Shown here: positions 37,601 through 49,318 of the stretch, piece after piece
Numbering within the stretch: the first letter of the stretch is position 1
How the letters are laid out: every line of letters begins with the position of its first letter
Source: Halomonas sp. QHL1
GTDB lineage: Bacteria; Pseudomonadota; Gammaproteobacteria; Pseudomonadales; Halomonadaceae
Length of the DNA: 64,000 bases
Assembly (NCBI RefSeq): GCF_001882345.1
Contig: NZ_MINL01000001.1
Span: forward strand, 1,945,705 to 2,009,704
Reading direction: 5' to 3'
Notes under the pieces: generated by a model
The model's input: the letters and a program-made list of their open reading frames with translations, nothing else
Databases searched by the model: none
Told to the model about the DNA's origin: nothing
Program-made: the position numbers and the translations under genes

Positions 37601-38565
37601 GTCGCCGCCCCCGGGAAAGGGGCGATCGCGGTGGGGTGATTATGGGTTTCAACCTTCATCAGGATATGAATGGGTTCCTGATGGGTGGCGTAAAGCGCAC
37701 GTTCATCGTCGGCGCCCGTCAGCGGCGTGGCAAAGAAGCGCCCGGCCTGGCTGCCCTTAATGACCGCAGCGTTGTCGCTGTAGGCCGAGAGCACGTTGTC
37801 CGGCGATGATGCAAAGGTGTTCTTGATCATCTTAAACAGCGAGTGGCTCTGGGGCTCGCCGTCGATCACCCAATCGGCGTTGAATATTTTGTGACGGCAG
37901 TGTTCAGAGTTGGCCTGAGCAAACATCATCAGCTCAACGTCGCTGGGGTTGCGCCCCAGCTCATTGAAGGCATCGACAAGATAGTCGATTTCGTCTTCTG
38001 CCAGCGCCAGCCCCAAGGCCTGGTTGGCCGTTGCCAGCGCATCCCGGCCACCCTCTAGAATATCCACACTGCCCAGCGGTGCCGGGTCGTGTTGGGCAAA
38101 CAGCTTAGCGGCGTCCGAGGCATCTACCAGCACGGTTTCGGTCATCCGGTCATGCAGCAGTGCCGCCAGCGCATTCAAACCCTCTTCGTCGGGCATAGCG
38201 CTAAAGCTGACCCGGTAATCGATGCCGCGCTCGATGCGGCTAATTTGGTGCAAGCCACAGTTGTGGGCGATGTCAGTGGCTTTTGAAGACCAGGGTGACT
38301 GAGTGCCCAGGCGCGGCACCACCAAAAAGCGCTGGGCGCGCTCGGGAACCTCTACGCTCGAGTGAGTGCCGTAATCAAGTAACTGCACCAAACGTTCGCG
38401 GGCAGCGTCATCCAACTCATCTGGGCGGTCATGGGAATGAACATCAATGAAATGAACATAATGGGCAGACAGCGCTTCCACCTCGGGAATACGTTCACGC
38501 AGCACCGTTAACAGCCGAGCATGACGGAAGTCAGAAAGGGCGGGCGCGCCTCGCAGTTCGAGCAT
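34615..38565 (-). CDS. purL: Phosphoribosylformylglycinamidine synthase (large fused form)
   Basis: PurL converts FGAR, glutamine and ATP to FGAM in purine synthesis. The 1316-residue protein is the fused type: N-terminal PurS-like domain, linker, two AIRS-type ATP-binding halves ([20 protein letters not shown], seen as [18 protein letters not shown]) and a C-terminal class I glutaminase with nucleophile Cys1156 in GVCNGCQML and HPERV near the end. E. coli PurL has 1295 residues. The leader, shared with divergent mltF, carries two tandem repeats. It heads a five-gene run. Confidence 0.98.
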   Translation of the reverse strand: MLELRGAPALSDFRHARLLTVLRERIPEVEALSAHYVHFIDVHSHDRPDELDDAARERLVQLLDYGTHSSVEVPERAQRFLVVPRLGTQSPWSSKATDIAHNCGLHQISRIERGIDYRVSFSAMPDEEGLNALAALLHDRMTETVLVDASDAAKLFAQHDPAPLGSVDILEGGRDALATANQALGLALAEDEIDYLVDAFNELGRNPSDVELMMFAQANSEHCRHKIFNADWVIDGEPQSHSLFKMIKNTFASSPDNVLSAYSDNAAVIKGSQAGRFFATPLTGADDERALYATHQEPIHILMKVETHNHPTAIAPFPGAATGSGGEIRDEGATGIGGKPKAGLSGFTVSNLRIPEFVQPWEAFDYGKPGRMESALNIMLEGPIGGAAFNNEFGRPNLTGYFRTYEQESLNEGGIERRGFHKPIMLAGGYGNIRAHHVQKGDIPVGGKLIVMGGPAMLIGLGGGAASSMSSGTSSADLDFASVQRENPEIERRAQEVIDRCWALGDHNPIRFIHDVGAGGLSNALPELVKDGNRGGRFDLRAVPNAEPGMSPLEIWCNEAQERYVLAVAPEDLDTFDALCKRERCPYAVVGEALEEHHLEVRDGHFESKPVDLPMSVLFGKAPKMQREFARHDPELSGVMLDNLDLREALDRVLRLPTVASKNFLITIGDRSITGQVARDQMVGPWQVPVADVAVTTASFDSHAGEAMAMGERPPVALINPAASARLAVAEAITNLAAAPIAKLSDIKLSANWMSAADHPGENQALYDAVYAVGMEMCPALGIAIPVGKDSMSMRTAWKDEDEQGQYEDKSVTSPLSLVVTGFAPVTNALATLTPQINLDQDESDLILIDLGSGQNRLGGSALAQVYGQVGSDCPDVDDPEDIKAFFEVIQGLNRDGKLLAYHDRSDGGLLVTLLEMAFAAHAGLEIKLDWMIDEPVEALNALFSEELGAVIQVNREHTEEVLAQFAVAGIETCGVIARPRYDDQVRVTLFEEPLLETTRQITQRTWTETSYRMQALRDNPECAKNEFDNLLDSRDPGLSATPTFDINEDISAPFVNTAKPAMAVLREQGVNGQVEMAWAFDKAGFEAVDVHMSDILEGRVSLDEFKGLVACGGFSYGDVLGAGGGWAKSVLFNKRAQEQFAAFFAREDSFSLGVCNGCQMLSQLKSLIPGAENWPTFVRNESEQFEARVSMVRVEKSPSILLSGMEGSQLPIAVAHGEGQAEFRDSAHLRSMQSSNQIALRYIDNYGQATTRYPANPNGSPAGITGLTTPDGRVTIMMPHPERVARAVTNSWRPAEWTEDGAWLRLFRNARVWLG

Positions 38566-38580
38566 ATCCTGAAGCCTCTA

Positions 38581-38608
38581 GAGCAGGGAAATTCGAGCAG
38601 GGAAATCA
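38581..38608. repeat. Tandem 14-bp duplication upstream of purL
   Basis: GAGCAGGGAAATTC (38581-38594) is followed at once by GAGCAGGGAAATCA (38595-38608), 12 of 14 identical, 16 bp before the purL start codon on its upstream side. It lies in the purL-mltF divergent promoter region. Confidence 0.7.
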
Positions 38609-38634
38609 CCGGGCCGCCAGGCGGCCGTGCTTTT

Positions 38635-38682
38635 ATGGTGCCGGAAAACACAGATAATATGGTACCGGAAAACGCCTATGAT
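38635..38682. repeat. Tandem 24-bp duplication between purL and mltF
   Basis: Two contiguous 24-bp units (38635-38658 and 38659-38682) both begin ATGGT and share CCGGAAAAC; 19 of 24 bases match. A decayed third copy (ACTGGAAACC, 38683-38692) follows. Just before it, GGCCGC-CAG-GCGGCC (38612-38626) forms a short hairpin followed by GTGCTTTTAT. Confidence 0.65.
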
Positions 38683-38773
38683 ACTGGAAACCAGCCGCCA
38701 CACGAAATCAACAAGGTGACAGCCTGCCCCTGGCTGGGTATCGTGGCAGATTGTTTCATGCCGACAAGACGCC

Positions 38774-40237
38774 ATGCTGACGTTGATTTGCCGACATTTT
38801 GTAGCCTGTGCTGGCGCTTTTTATGCGCTGATCGCCATTACGCTACTGACCCTCGTACCGACGCTCTCCCTGGTTCCTCCCGGCGAGCATCTTACGCAGA
38901 TCACTGCAAAAGATTTTATTACCGTACACACCCGCAACACGCCCACCACTTATTACGAAGGTCGCCAAGGCCCTACCGGCTTTGAGTACGAGCTAATGCA
39001 CCGCTTTGCCGACTACCTGGGGGTGAGCCTTAACCTTAACGCCCGCCATCACCCCGAGAGCGTGCTCCCGGCGGTACGCGAAAGTGGCGACCTGGGCGCG
39101 GCGGCGCTACCGCTATTACCCGCCCCCACTGGTATTCACTACACTCGGCCGATTATTCAGATGCAGCCGCTGGTAGTATACCGGCGCGGCCTGAATGGTA
39201 TTAGTGAGCCGAGCGACCTAGTCGGCCTGGAGCTTGGTACGCTTAGCGAAGCGGGTACCAGCGAAGCACTGCGCGACCTGCAGCTTCGCCACCCCACACT
39301 GAGCTGGAAAGAGTCCCACGAGCTGGAGGTCGCCGAACTGCTGGCCCGGGTTGAGGACGGCACGCTGGACGCTGCGGTTATTTTTGAACATCAGTTTCGT
39401 TTAAACCGGTTGTTTTTCCCCAACGTTGAGCGCGGTTTTATCCTTGGCGACCCGCTCTCCATGGTGTGGGCGGTGCCCAGCGACCGCGGCTTGGGGTTAC
39501 TGGAAGCCGCCAATCGCTTCCTCCAAGACCTTCAGGAAAGCGGCATACTGGATCGGCTAGTCAGCCGTTACTTTGGCCATGACGACTATTTGGAGTATGT
39601 AGGCACCCGTACCTTCCTTGATCACCTGGATGCGCGTTTACCCCGCTACACGGAGCTATTCCAGCAGTCCGCCCGAGAAACGGGGTTTGATTGGAAGCTA
39701 CTCGCTGCCGTGGGCTACCAGGAGTCGCACTGGGATCCAGATGCTGTATCGCCAACTGGGGTGCGAGGTCTGATGATGCTGACCAACCCCACTGCGGGTG
39801 AAATGGGTATCGCTGACCGTACCGACCCCGCACAGAGTATTGATGGCGGCTCCCGCTATTTACGCAGTATTAAAGACCGCCTACCGGAAAGCATTACCGG
39901 TGATGACCGCTTGTTTATGGCCATGGCGGCCTACAACGTAGGCCTTGGGCATTTATACGACGCTCGCAAGATTGCTGAAATGCGCGGCGGCGACCCTGAT
40001 AGCTGGGCAGATGTGCGCGCTGCGCTACCGTTGCTGCAGCAGCGGGAGTGGCATAGCCAGACGCGTCACGGCTATGCGCGCGGTGGAGAGCCGGTAATAT
40101 ACGTACGCAATATCCGCCGCTACTACGAAATGATTGAGTATGTTGAGCGCAGCCGCCAGCAGTTTTTCCAACTAGAACAAACGGCTGTCAACGATGACCC
40201 ACTGCTATTGTTCGAGCTTGTACCGCCGCTTAATTAA
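38774..40237 (+). CDS. mltF: Membrane-bound lytic murein transglycosylase MltF
   Basis: MltF cleaves peptidoglycan to anhydro-muropeptides, the substrates later used by AmpD. The 487-residue product has an N-terminal signal or anchor ([21 protein letters not shown], seen as [13 protein letters not shown]), an SBP_bac_3-like regulatory domain (about 45-270) and an SLT domain (about 290-450) with the catalytic Glu in [14 protein letters not shown] and GVRGLMMLT. It is divergent from purL, as in E. coli and Pseudomonas. Confidence 0.94.
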   Translation: MLTLICRHFVACAGAFYALIAITLLTLVPTLSLVPPGEHLTQITAKDFITVHTRNTPTTYYEGRQGPTGFEYELMHRFADYLGVSLNLNARHHPESVLPAVRESGDLGAAALPLLPAPTGIHYTRPIIQMQPLVVYRRGLNGISEPSDLVGLELGTLSEAGTSEALRDLQLRHPTLSWKESHELEVAELLARVEDGTLDAAVIFEHQFRLNRLFFPNVERGFILGDPLSMVWAVPSDRGLGLLEAANRFLQDLQESGILDRLVSRYFGHDDYLEYVGTRTFLDHLDARLPRYTELFQQSARETGFDWKLLAAVGYQESHWDPDAVSPTGVRGLMMLTNPTAGEMGIADRTDPAQSIDGGSRYLRSIKDRLPESITGDDRLFMAMAAYNVGLGHLYDARKIAEMRGGDPDSWADVRAALPLLQQREWHSQTRHGYARGGEPVIYVRNIRRYYEMIEYVERSRQQFFQLEQTAVNDDPLLLFELVPPLN

Positions 40238-40300
40238 AAGCCTCCTGCCACCTACCACTTCACTGACCCGTTACCCGCCTGCGGATAACTACTCACTTGG

Positions 40301-41689
<1,389 letters not shown>

Positions 41690-41708
41690 CTAGGCAGTCT
41701 CTCAAAAC

Positions 41709-41737
41709 ACTTACGCCCGCGAGTAGCGGGCGTAAGT
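41709..41737 (-). terminator. Terminator between malic enzyme and tesB
   Basis: A perfect 12-bp stem (41709-41720 with 41726-41737, loop GAGTA) lies 19 bases past the malic enzyme stop codon. On the minus strand GTTTTGAG follows. It can also serve tesB from the other side. Confidence 0.75.
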
Positions 41738-41756
41738 CAGTGAATAAGCTAGGAGC

Positions 41757-43028
41757 TTAGCCGCCGTAGACGTCGTTAATTGACTGCAGCGGGTAGTGCG
41801 CCGGGAAAGGCTTACGCGCGACACCGGAATCAACCGCGGCTTGCGCCACCGCCGAAGAGACCCTTGCCAGCAGGCGAATATCGACCGGCGTGGGAATGAT
41901 GTACTCGCGGCCAAAACTCATCTCGGTGCGTTCGTAGGCGTTCAGCACCTCCTGGGGCACGGGCTCGCGGGCCAGGTCTTTTAGTGCGTGAACCGCGGCC
42001 AGCTTCATCTCTTCATTAATGCGGGTGGCACGAACATCCAAAGCGCCGCGGAAGATAAACGGGAAGCCCAGCACATTGTTGACCTGATTGGGGAAGTCAG
42101 AACGGCCAGTCGCCATGATCACATCCGGACGCACTTCGCGAGCAACGTCAGGGTGAATTTCCGGATCCGGGTTGGTGCATGCAAAAATCACCGGATCAGG
42201 CGCCATTTTCTTCACCTGATTAGCGGAGAGGAGCCCAGGCCCTGATAGGCCGATAAAGACGTCAGCGTTGTCGATAGCATCGTCTAAGGTGCGCATCTCA
42301 GTATCGCGGGCGAACTCGGCTTTATATTCGTTAATGCCTTCGCGGTCGGTGTGAATAACGCCACGCCGATCCAGCATCACCAGGTTATCTTTACTAGCAC
42401 CACATGAGATCAGCAGCCGCATGCAGGCAATCGCCGCTGCACCTGCGCCCATGCAAACGATCTTAACGTTTTCAATTTTTTTGCCAGCGATATCCAAGGC
42501 ATTAAGCATGCCTGCCGCCGTCACAATTGCGGTGCCGTGCTGGTCATCGTGGAAGACCGGGATGCTGCAGCGCTCAATCAGCGCTTTCTCAATTTCAAAA
42601 CACTCCGGCGCCTTGATGTCTTCAAGGTTGATGCCGCCCCAGGTATCGGCAATGCGCGCGACGGTATCGATAAACGCCTGCGGGTTCTCCGCATCCACTT
42701 CGATATCCACAGAGTTAATGCCAGCAAAGCACTTGAACAGCACGCCTTTACCTTCCATTACTGGCTTGCTGGCCAGTGGGCCCAGATTACCCAACCCCAG
42801 GATAGCGCTGCCATCGGTAATCACGGCTACCAGATTGCCCTTGCCGGTATAGCGGTAGGCATTTTCCGCATCCCTGGCAATTTCAAGTACTGGCTCAGCC
42901 ACGCCAGGACTATACGCCAGCGCCAAATCCCGTGCAGTTGCGGTGGGTTTGGTCAACTCCACCGAAAGCTTACCGGGAATCGGTTTCGCGTGATAATCCA
43001 AAGCAGCCTGCTTATTTGCATCCGTCAT
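41757..43028 (-). CDS. NAD(P)-dependent malic enzyme, short form
   Basis: The enzyme decarboxylates malate to pyruvate. The 423-residue product has the bacterial malic enzyme motifs AYSPGVAEPVLEI, VITDGSAILGLGNLGPLASKPVMEGK (seen as TDGSAILGLGNLG) and GAGAAAIACMRLL of the Rossmann domain. It lacks the C-terminal phosphotransacetylase-like domain of MaeB, so it is the stand-alone short type. The ATG at 43028 gives MTDANKQAALDYHAKP. Cofactor preference cannot be told with certainty. Confidence 0.94.
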   Translation of the reverse strand: MTDANKQAALDYHAKPIPGKLSVELTKPTATARDLALAYSPGVAEPVLEIARDAENAYRYTGKGNLVAVITDGSAILGLGNLGPLASKPVMEGKGVLFKCFAGINSVDIEVDAENPQAFIDTVARIADTWGGINLEDIKAPECFEIEKALIERCSIPVFHDDQHGTAIVTAAGMLNALDIAGKKIENVKIVCMGAGAAAIACMRLLISCGASKDNLVMLDRRGVIHTDREGINEYKAEFARDTEMRTLDDAIDNADVFIGLSGPGLLSANQVKKMAPDPVIFACTNPDPEIHPDVAREVRPDVIMATGRSDFPNQVNNVLGFPFIFRGALDVRATRINEEMKLAAVHALKDLAREPVPQEVLNAYERTEMSFGREYIIPTPVDIRLLARVSSAVAQAAVDSGVARKPFPAHYPLQSINDVYGG

Positions 43029-43285
43029 GGTCAGAGTCCAGTTAACATAAAGTAGATAAGTCGTTTCAGAATATAGAAAAAACCATAGCGCCTCAAGCAC
43101 GCCGTCAACTTACAACAAAACGCTCGTTTAACTGAATTTTCCCTTCACATTCGTCACTTTTAGCCACCATTTGCAGAAACTTATGCAAACATCGTTCACC
43201 CATAACGCTTTGCTTATTGCTGCAACGCAAAATTTATGGAAAATTTTTCCACATAAAACTAATACAGCAAGCATATCCAGATAAC
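43029..43285 (-). promoter_or_regulatory. Upstream region of the malic enzyme gene
   Basis: This AT-rich stretch holds no gene. A 15-bp near-perfect palindrome TGGAAAA-T-TTTTCCA spans 43237-43251, about 210 bp before the malic enzyme start. No clear -35/-10 pair was assigned. Confidence 0.4.
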
Positions 43286-43314
43286 AAAAAACCCACGCCG
43301 GGGCGTGGGTTTTG
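43286..43314 (-). terminator. Terminator after rpmE
   Basis: An 11-bp stem (43288-43298 with 43303-43313, loop CGGG) is followed on the minus strand by TTTTTTGTTAT. This is a strong intrinsic terminator 57 bases past the rpmE stop codon. Confidence 0.85.
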
Positions 43315-43370
43315 CGGGAGCCTAGCCTGATAAGAACAGGCCTGCTGCCGATATGGCTATCCGACTAGGA

Positions 43371-43586
43371 TTAGCCGCGCTTAACAGCAGCGCCGAAACG
43401 CTTGTTGAAGCGCTCTACGCGGCCACCAGTGGTCGCTTGCTTCTGCTTACCGGTGTAGAACGGGTGGCAGTTGGAGCACACGTCCAAAGAGAAGTCCTGA
43501 CCAGAGGTCGAACCTACTTGGAAAGTGGCGCCGCAAGAACAGTTGGCGGTGACCGTGTTGTAATTCGGGTGAATACCTTGTCTCAT
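43371..43586 (-). CDS. rpmE: 50S ribosomal protein L31, zinc-binding type
   Basis: The 71-residue product begins [10 protein letters not shown] and has all four zinc cysteines of the C+ type (Cys16, Cys18, Cys37, Cys40) with [15 protein letters not shown]. The ATG at 43586 has GAGG upstream; the frame is open further out but the canonical N-terminus fixes the start. It is divergent from priA, as in E. coli. Confidence 0.97.
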   Translation of the reverse strand: MRQGIHPNYNTVTANCSCGATFQVGSTSGQDFSLDVCSNCHPFYTGKQKQATTGGRVERFNKRFGAAVKRG

Positions 43587-43770
43587 TTCGAGCCTCACGA
43601 AGCTATATGCCGCCACCTGATCTAATGCCAGGCACCGCATAAGGGTTTGGAAAAAACGACTAACCGGTTAGCCGCTCTGTCGTTACGATAGGTCTTTACA
43701 AATAGATCGATAAAGATCGTTAGGATTCAGAGCGGTCGCATATTCTAGCAAAACTAACGCCGGAGGCCAA

Positions 43771-46041
43771 TTGGCTGACTCTTTTTCTTCACAGGCATCT
43801 TCGCAAAGACAGTCTCAAAGACCTTCTCAAGCTTTTAATCAGGTGCTTAAGGTCGCCCTGCCTTCGCCGCTGCGCCGCCTGTTCGACTACTTGCCGTCCA
43901 GGGAAGCGCCCTCCTGCGGCTGGCTGCCGGGACTGCGAGTGCGGGTGCCCTTTGGGCGTCGCGAAGTCGTTGGCGTGGTCGTCGAATTAGCCGACCACAG
44001 CGACCTTCCGCGCAGCCAACTGCGTAGTATCAGTGAAGCGCTGGATGATGCCCCGCTGCCGGAGGATTGGCTGTGGCTATGCCGCTTTGCCGCTCGTTAT
44101 TATCAGCACAGTCTAGGCGACACCTTGCACCACGCCATGCCTGCACGGCTACGCCAGGGGCACCCCATGGCGGGTCGTACCCAGACGCTCTGGCTTGCCC
44201 AAGGCGAAGGCGCAGAAGACATACTCAGCCGAGCGCCCAAGCAAGCCGAGCTATATGCGCTGCTGCGCCAACATCCTCATGGGCTGCCCGGCCGCGCGGT
44301 TAGCGCCCACGGTTTTGCCCGCGACCAGCTGTTAGCGCTGGAGAAGAAAGGCCTGGCATCCAGCCAGGAACACATCCTCACGGCCCCAACGCCCCCCAGC
44401 GGCAACTTACTGGCAACGCCAGCTCTGCCGCTTAACCGCGAACAGGCGACGGCGCTGGCCGCACTGCATGAGAAGCTCGATGGCTACCACCCCTGCTTGC
44501 TCGAAGGTGTCACCGGCAGCGGCAAAACGGAAGTCTATCTGCAGCTTATTGAAGCCGTCGCCGCCAAGGGCAAGCAGTCGCTGGTACTGGTGCCGGAAAT
44601 TGGCTTAACCCCACAGACGCTTGCCCGCTTTAGAAGCCGCTTTCGGGTGCCCGTGGTGGCGCTGCATTCGGGTCTTACCGATCCAGAACGGTTAGATGTA
44701 TGGGAAGCCGCCGCCAGCGGTCGGGCGCTGATCATTATTGGCACTCGTTCGGCGATTTTCACCCCGCTGGCCAACCCCGGCGCGATTATTGTCGATGAAG
44801 AGCACGACGGTTCCTACAAACAGCACGACGGCTTGCGCTACCACGCCCGCGATTTAGCCGTGGCCCGGGCCCACTACCATAAAATTCCGCTGCTGATGGG
44901 CAGTGCCACACCCTCCTTGGAGAGCCTGCACCAGGCGCTTAGCGGCGCTTACCGCCATCTGCGCCTGACCCAGCGCCCCAGCCAGCACCCGCCAGCCAAG
45001 CTGGAGCTGATTGATCTACGCCACCAGCGCCGCCAGGGGGGCCTGTTACCCGGTGCCATCAAGGCGATTAAAAGCACCTTGAGCGCTGGCAAGCAGGTGC
45101 TGATTTTTATCAACCGGCGCGGCTTTGCCCCGACTCTTGCCTGCCACGCCTGCGGCTGGATGGCCGAGTGTGGCCAGTGCGACGCACGCATGACGCTACA
45201 CCGCCAGCCTCCCCTACTGGCTTGCCACCACTGCGATAGCCGCCGCGCCCTGCCGGACGCTTGCCCCGATTGCGGCAGCGGCGACCTGCGCGCCTTGGGC
45301 AGTGGCACGGAGCGCACCGAAGAGACGTTGCAAACGCTGTTCCCGAAAACCACTATCCACCGCATCGACCGGGATAGCACCCGGCGGAAGGATAGTTTCG
45401 AACAGGTACTCAAAGAGATTCAGCGCGGCGAACCCTGCGTCTTGGTCGGCACTCAAATGCTCGCCAAAGGGCACCACCTGCCCCACGTCACACTTGTGGT
45501 GGTCGTCAATGCCGACGGCGGCCTCTACGCCGCTGATTTTCGCGCCCTAGAGCACAGCGCCCAACTGCTTGAACAGGTGGCGGGCCGTGCCGGTCGCGCC
45601 GCCCACCCAGGCCGAGTGCTGGTGCAAACACTGCACCCCGACGACCCTCACTTGGGCCAATTGGCTGAACATGGCTACGGGGCCCTCGCGCGCAATATGC
45701 TGGAAGAAAGACGCATTTCTCAGCTGCCGCCGTTCTGTTTTATGGCGCTGCTACGCATTGAAAGCCCAAAAGAGGAGGCAGCTTTGGCCATGGCGCAACA
45801 GGCTGCCCAGGCCCTGCGCCAATGGCTAAAAGAGTCCGGCGTAGCCACCCGCTGCTTGGGACCGGTACCCGCACCGATGGAAAGACGCCAGAACCGCTAC
45901 CATTTACACGTTATGCTGGCAGCCGATAAACGCAGCCAACTACACCCGGCCGTTAGCTGGCTGGTGCAGTGGCTGGAAGCCAATCGCGAAGCACGCAAGG
46001 TACGCTGGTCGATTGATATCGACCCACAAACTCTCGCTTAG
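43771..46041 (+). CDS. priA: Primosomal protein N' (replication restart helicase PriA)
   Basis: PriA reloads the replisome at collapsed forks. The 756-residue product has the 3'-DNA-binding domain (about 22-120), Walker A GVTGSGKT (246-253), DEEH (342-345), and the zinc cluster from CHACGWMAECGQC to CPDCGS. The start is a TTG at 43771 with CGGAGG six bases upstream. The first 20 residues are Ser/Gln-rich and not part of the fold. Confidence 0.97.
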   Translation: MADSFSSQASSQRQSQRPSQAFNQVLKVALPSPLRRLFDYLPSREAPSCGWLPGLRVRVPFGRREVVGVVVELADHSDLPRSQLRSISEALDDAPLPEDWLWLCRFAARYYQHSLGDTLHHAMPARLRQGHPMAGRTQTLWLAQGEGAEDILSRAPKQAELYALLRQHPHGLPGRAVSAHGFARDQLLALEKKGLASSQEHILTAPTPPSGNLLATPALPLNREQATALAALHEKLDGYHPCLLEGVTGSGKTEVYLQLIEAVAAKGKQSLVLVPEIGLTPQTLARFRSRFRVPVVALHSGLTDPERLDVWEAAASGRALIIIGTRSAIFTPLANPGAIIVDEEHDGSYKQHDGLRYHARDLAVARAHYHKIPLLMGSATPSLESLHQALSGAYRHLRLTQRPSQHPPAKLELIDLRHQRRQGGLLPGAIKAIKSTLSAGKQVLIFINRRGFAPTLACHACGWMAECGQCDARMTLHRQPPLLACHHCDSRRALPDACPDCGSGDLRALGSGTERTEETLQTLFPKTTIHRIDRDSTRRKDSFEQVLKEIQRGEPCVLVGTQMLAKGHHLPHVTLVVVVNADGGLYAADFRALEHSAQLLEQVAGRAGRAAHPGRVLVQTLHPDDPHLGQLAEHGYGALARNMLEERRISQLPPFCFMALLRIESPKEEAALAMAQQAAQALRQWLKESGVATRCLGPVPAPMERRQNRYHLHVMLAADKRSQLHPAVSWLVQWLEANREARKVRWSIDIDPQTLA

Positions 46042-46175
46042 CGCTTATCTCTTGGCACTTGTTTAGCAACACGCCTTTGAAACTGCGGCTCAATTGCCGA
46101 TAATAGCCGCCTTACCGACGCAACTTTACTGCTGCGCATTAGCACACGCCGCCACAGACGTAACCGGATACCTAC

Positions 46176-47861
46176 ATGAAAGATACGATAGTTTCTCTGC
46201 TCGAAGGCGCGGTCACCGCGCTCAAGCACCAGGGCGTGCTGCCAAACGATCTTCAGCCCACCATCAAAGTGGATCCAACCAAAGACAAGGCCCACGGCGA
46301 TTACGCCACCAACTTGGCGCTGATGCTGGCCAAACCAGCAGGTAAAAATCCGCGCGAATTAGCCAACGCGCTGGTAGCCGCGCTACCCGAAAGCGACGCT
46401 ATCCAAAAAACCGAGATTGCGGGCCCCGGCTTTATCAACTTTTTCGCCGCCGCCGATGCCGCGGCGCAAATCGTTGCCCAGGTGCTCGACTGCGGCGACA
46501 CCTTTGGCCGCAGCATGGTCGGCAAAGGAGAGAAGGTTCAGGTCGAGTTCGTTTCCGCCAATCCCACCGGCCCGCTGCACGTAGGTCACGGTCGGGGCGC
46601 GGCCATTGGCGACTGCCTATGCCGCCTGCTCGAAGCCACCGGTTTTGATGTCACCCGCGAGTTCTACTACAACGACGCGGGCGCCCAGATCGCCAACCTG
46701 GCGCGTTCGGTACAAGCGCGGGTAAAAGGCTTGGGCCCTGACGATGCCAGCTGGCCCGAAGATGGCTATCGTGGTGAGTACATTGTCGATGTCGCCAACG
46801 ATTACCTAGCAGGTAAAACGGTTAGCGCCGATGACCGTGAAGTCACCGCCAAAAAAGACCCGGATGATTTAGACGCCATTCAAGAGTTTGCCGTGGCGTG
46901 GCTGCGTCGCGAACAGGATCTGGATCTAAAAGCCTTCGGCGTGGAGTTTGACGTCTATTTCTTAGAGTCATCGCTCTATGAAGATGGCAAGGTGGATGCC
47001 ACCGTTGAGAAGCTGGTGAACGCGGGCCACACCTATGAAGAAGATGGCGCCATGTGGCTACGCACCACCGACTTCGGTGATGACAAAGACCGCGTAATGC
47101 GCAAACAAGACGGTGGCTACACCTACTTCCTGCCCGATGTGGCCTACCACCTGGACAAGTGGCAGCGCGGTTTCAAAACCGTGATCAACGAACAGGGCGC
47201 CGATCACCACTCCACCGTCACCCGCGTACGCGCCGGTTTGCAGGCGCTGGAAGTCGGCATTCCCAAAGGCTGGCCCGACTACGTGCTCCACCAGATGGTC
47301 ATGGTTACCCGCTCAGGCGTCGAGGTAAAACTCTCCAAGCGCGCGGGTAGCTATGTCACCGTGCGCGACTTGATCGACGAAGTGGGTCGCGACGCCACGC
47401 GCTTCTTCCTCGCCGCCCGCCGCGCCGACTCACAGCTCACCTTTGACATCGACCTGGCCCGCTCCCAGTCGAATGACAACCCGGTCTACTACATCCAGTA
47501 CGCCCATGCCCGAGTCTGCAGCATGCTGCGCAAAGCCCAGGATGCCGACCAGCCGTTTGATCATGCCCTGGCACTGGCCAACCTGGCGTTATTGGACAGC
47601 GACCAGGAGAAAGCCGTACTTAACCGGCTAGCGCGCTTCCCTGAAGTAGTAGAAACCGCCGCCAGAAACCGCGAGCCCCAGCAGGTTGCCCAGTATTTGC
47701 TCGACCTTTCCGGCGACTTCCACACCTGCTACAACGCCGTCAAAGTAATGGTCGATGACGACACCCTGCGCAATTCGCGCTTGGCGCTAGGCCTCGCCAC
47801 CCGTCAAGTGCTACGCAACGGGCTTGATTTAATGGGGGTTAGCGCCCCAGAGGAGATGTAA
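46176..47861 (+). CDS. argS: Arginyl-tRNA synthetase
   Basis: The class I enzyme charges tRNA-Arg. The 561-residue product has the HIGH motif as HVGH (135-138) in [15 protein letters not shown], the KMSK-like [16 protein letters not shown], and the C-terminal DALR domain beginning near residue 450. Length is standard. The next gene follows after three bases, so argS and the ftsN-like gene share a transcript. Confidence 0.98.
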   Translation: MKDTIVSLLEGAVTALKHQGVLPNDLQPTIKVDPTKDKAHGDYATNLALMLAKPAGKNPRELANALVAALPESDAIQKTEIAGPGFINFFAAADAAAQIVAQVLDCGDTFGRSMVGKGEKVQVEFVSANPTGPLHVGHGRGAAIGDCLCRLLEATGFDVTREFYYNDAGAQIANLARSVQARVKGLGPDDASWPEDGYRGEYIVDVANDYLAGKTVSADDREVTAKKDPDDLDAIQEFAVAWLRREQDLDLKAFGVEFDVYFLESSLYEDGKVDATVEKLVNAGHTYEEDGAMWLRTTDFGDDKDRVMRKQDGGYTYFLPDVAYHLDKWQRGFKTVINEQGADHHSTVTRVRAGLQALEVGIPKGWPDYVLHQMVMVTRSGVEVKLSKRAGSYVTVRDLIDEVGRDATRFFLAARRADSQLTFDIDLARSQSNDNPVYYIQYAHARVCSMLRKAQDADQPFDHALALANLALLDSDQEKAVLNRLARFPEVVETAARNREPQQVAQYLLDLSGDFHTCYNAVKVMVDDDTLRNSRLALGLATRQVLRNGLDLMGVSAPEEM

Positions 47862-47864
47862 GCC

Positions 47865-48596
47865 ATGGCTAGCCCGCGCAAAAAGCCCGCCCCCCGCCGC
47901 GGCGCCACCTCGCAGCGCAAGTCCAAGCGCAGCTCAGGCGGCTTCCGCCTACCCGGCTGGCTGTGGGGACTTGCTGGTATGGCGGCAGGCTTCTTTCTGG
48001 CTCAGCACCAGCACGGCACCGCCCCCTGGCAAGAGCAGAGCGAAGCACCTCAGGCCACGGTAGTGCCTAAGCCCTCGGGTAGCGAAGAGCGCGCCGCCGC
48101 TCGGGAAACCGAGGAAGCCGCCGAACCCTCGATGCCGACGTTTGAGTTTTATACCCTGCTGCCGGAAACCGAGGTCATTGCCCCCGGCGTCACGCTGCCG
48201 TCAAGCGTAGTGCGCCCGGAGACTCCCGAACAAACGGTCGATAGCGATGCGGCCTCCGTCGCCGCAGGCGACGACCCCATTGCCCAAGTCATTGCCGCCA
48301 ATACCCGGCCCGAAGATCAGGTCTCGGCTGCCCAAGAGAATGAAGCGGCCACCAATACCCCAGGGCGCTATATGCTTCAGGCGGCTTCATTTCGAGAGGC
48401 AAGCGACGCCGAGCAGCTGCGCGGCCGACTGCGTAATTTAAGCCTGCTGGCGGAAATCAGCGCGGTACAGGCAGATGGCAGTACCTGGCACCGGGTACAA
48501 GTGGGGCCTTACGAAGACACCCGGGAGCTGAACCGCGCCCAGGATTTAATGAATACCCAAGGTATCGAGCCCCTGCTTATCCAACTGCAAAACTAA
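47865..48596 (+). CDS. ftsN: FtsN-like SPOR-domain cell division protein
   Basis: The 243-residue product has a basic cytoplasmic N-terminus (ASPRKKPAPRRGATSQRKSK), one membrane helix (about 30-47), a long acidic periplasmic stretch and a C-terminal SPOR domain (about 165-243, YMLQAASFREASDAEQLRGR), which in the family binds denuded septal glycan. Position between argS and hslV matches ftsN of many gammaproteobacteria. The periplasmic part is poorly conserved, so the name rests on architecture and place. GAGGAGATG precedes the start. Confidence 0.85.
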   Translation: MASPRKKPAPRRGATSQRKSKRSSGGFRLPGWLWGLAGMAAGFFLAQHQHGTAPWQEQSEAPQATVVPKPSGSEERAAARETEEAAEPSMPTFEFYTLLPETEVIAPGVTLPSSVVRPETPEQTVDSDAASVAAGDDPIAQVIAANTRPEDQVSAAQENEAATNTPGRYMLQAASFREASDAEQLRGRLRNLSLLAEISAVQADGSTWHRVQVGPYEDTRELNRAQDLMNTQGIEPLLIQLQN

Positions 48597-48615
48597 TAAT
48601 CCCATCCTGAATAGT

Positions 48616-48655
48616 TGCGGGCGGTTGATTTTTTATCAGCCGCCCGCATTTTGTT
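48616..48655 (+). terminator. Terminator after argS-ftsN
   Basis: A 14-bp stem with one G-U pair (48616-48629 with 48635-48648, loop TTTTT) is followed by TTTTGTT. It is a strong intrinsic terminator 20 bases past the stop codon and separates this unit from hslVU. Confidence 0.88.
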
Positions 48656-48733
48656 GTGAACGCTTAAACAATGGTCGCTTGTTGAGTGACCTGCCAGTCA
48701 TCGGGAGCGAGCCTCCCCCAAGGAGTTATCTCC

Positions 48734-49267
48734 ATGACCACTATTGTCTCCGTTCGTCGTGGTAACCAGGTCGCCCTCGCTGGCGACGGCCAAGTATCGC
48801 TGGGCAATACCGTAATGAAGGGTAACGCCAGCAAAGTACGCCGCCTCTACCGCGGCAAGGTACTGGCTGGGTTTGCGGGTGGCACGGCGGATGCGTTCAC
48901 CCTGTTTGAGCGCTTTGAAGCGCAGCTGGAAAAGTACCAAGGCCATTTGACCAAGGCCGCGGTTGAGCTTGCCAAAGATTGGCGCACCGACCGGGCGCTG
49001 CGCCGCCTGGAAGCGCTGCTCGCAGTCGCCGATCACAGCGCTTCGCTGATCATTACCGGTAACGGTGACGTAGTCGAACCCGAGCGCGGCATTATTGCCA
49101 TTGGCTCTGGCGGCAACTTCGCCCAGGCTAGCGCCCGTGCGCTACTGGAAAACACCGAGCTGTCGGCGCGTGAAATTACCGAGAAGTCGCTTTCGATCGC
49201 TGGTGATATCTGTGTATTCACCAACCACCATGTGACCCTCGAAGAGCTGTCGATTGACGGTCGCTAA
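48734..49267 (+). CDS. hslV: HslV, proteolytic subunit of the HslUV protease
   Basis: HslV forms the double-hexamer peptidase of the ATP-dependent HslUV protease. The 177-residue product begins [10 protein letters not shown]; removal of Met exposes the catalytic Thr. [16 protein letters not shown] and the late GNGDVVEPE are typical. The ATG at 48734 has AAGGAG upstream and is fixed by the processed N-terminus. Cotranscribed with hslU, 51 bp apart. Confidence 0.98.
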   Translation: MTTIVSVRRGNQVALAGDGQVSLGNTVMKGNASKVRRLYRGKVLAGFAGGTADAFTLFERFEAQLEKYQGHLTKAAVELAKDWRTDRALRRLEALLAVADHSASLIITGNGDVVEPERGIIAIGSGGNFAQASARALLENTELSAREITEKSLSIAGDICVFTNHHVTLEELSIDGR

Positions 49268-49318
49268 TCAACTCACGCGATCCCCAAACGCCGCTCATTG
49301 CCCACAAAGGTTACTTAT

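Noticed and set aside
38521-38985. A plus-strand frame through the purL-mltF gap with a repeated VPEN peptide
   Set aside because: It overlaps purL and mltF in the wrong frames; the peptide repeat is a by-product of the 24-bp DNA duplication, whose period is a multiple of three.
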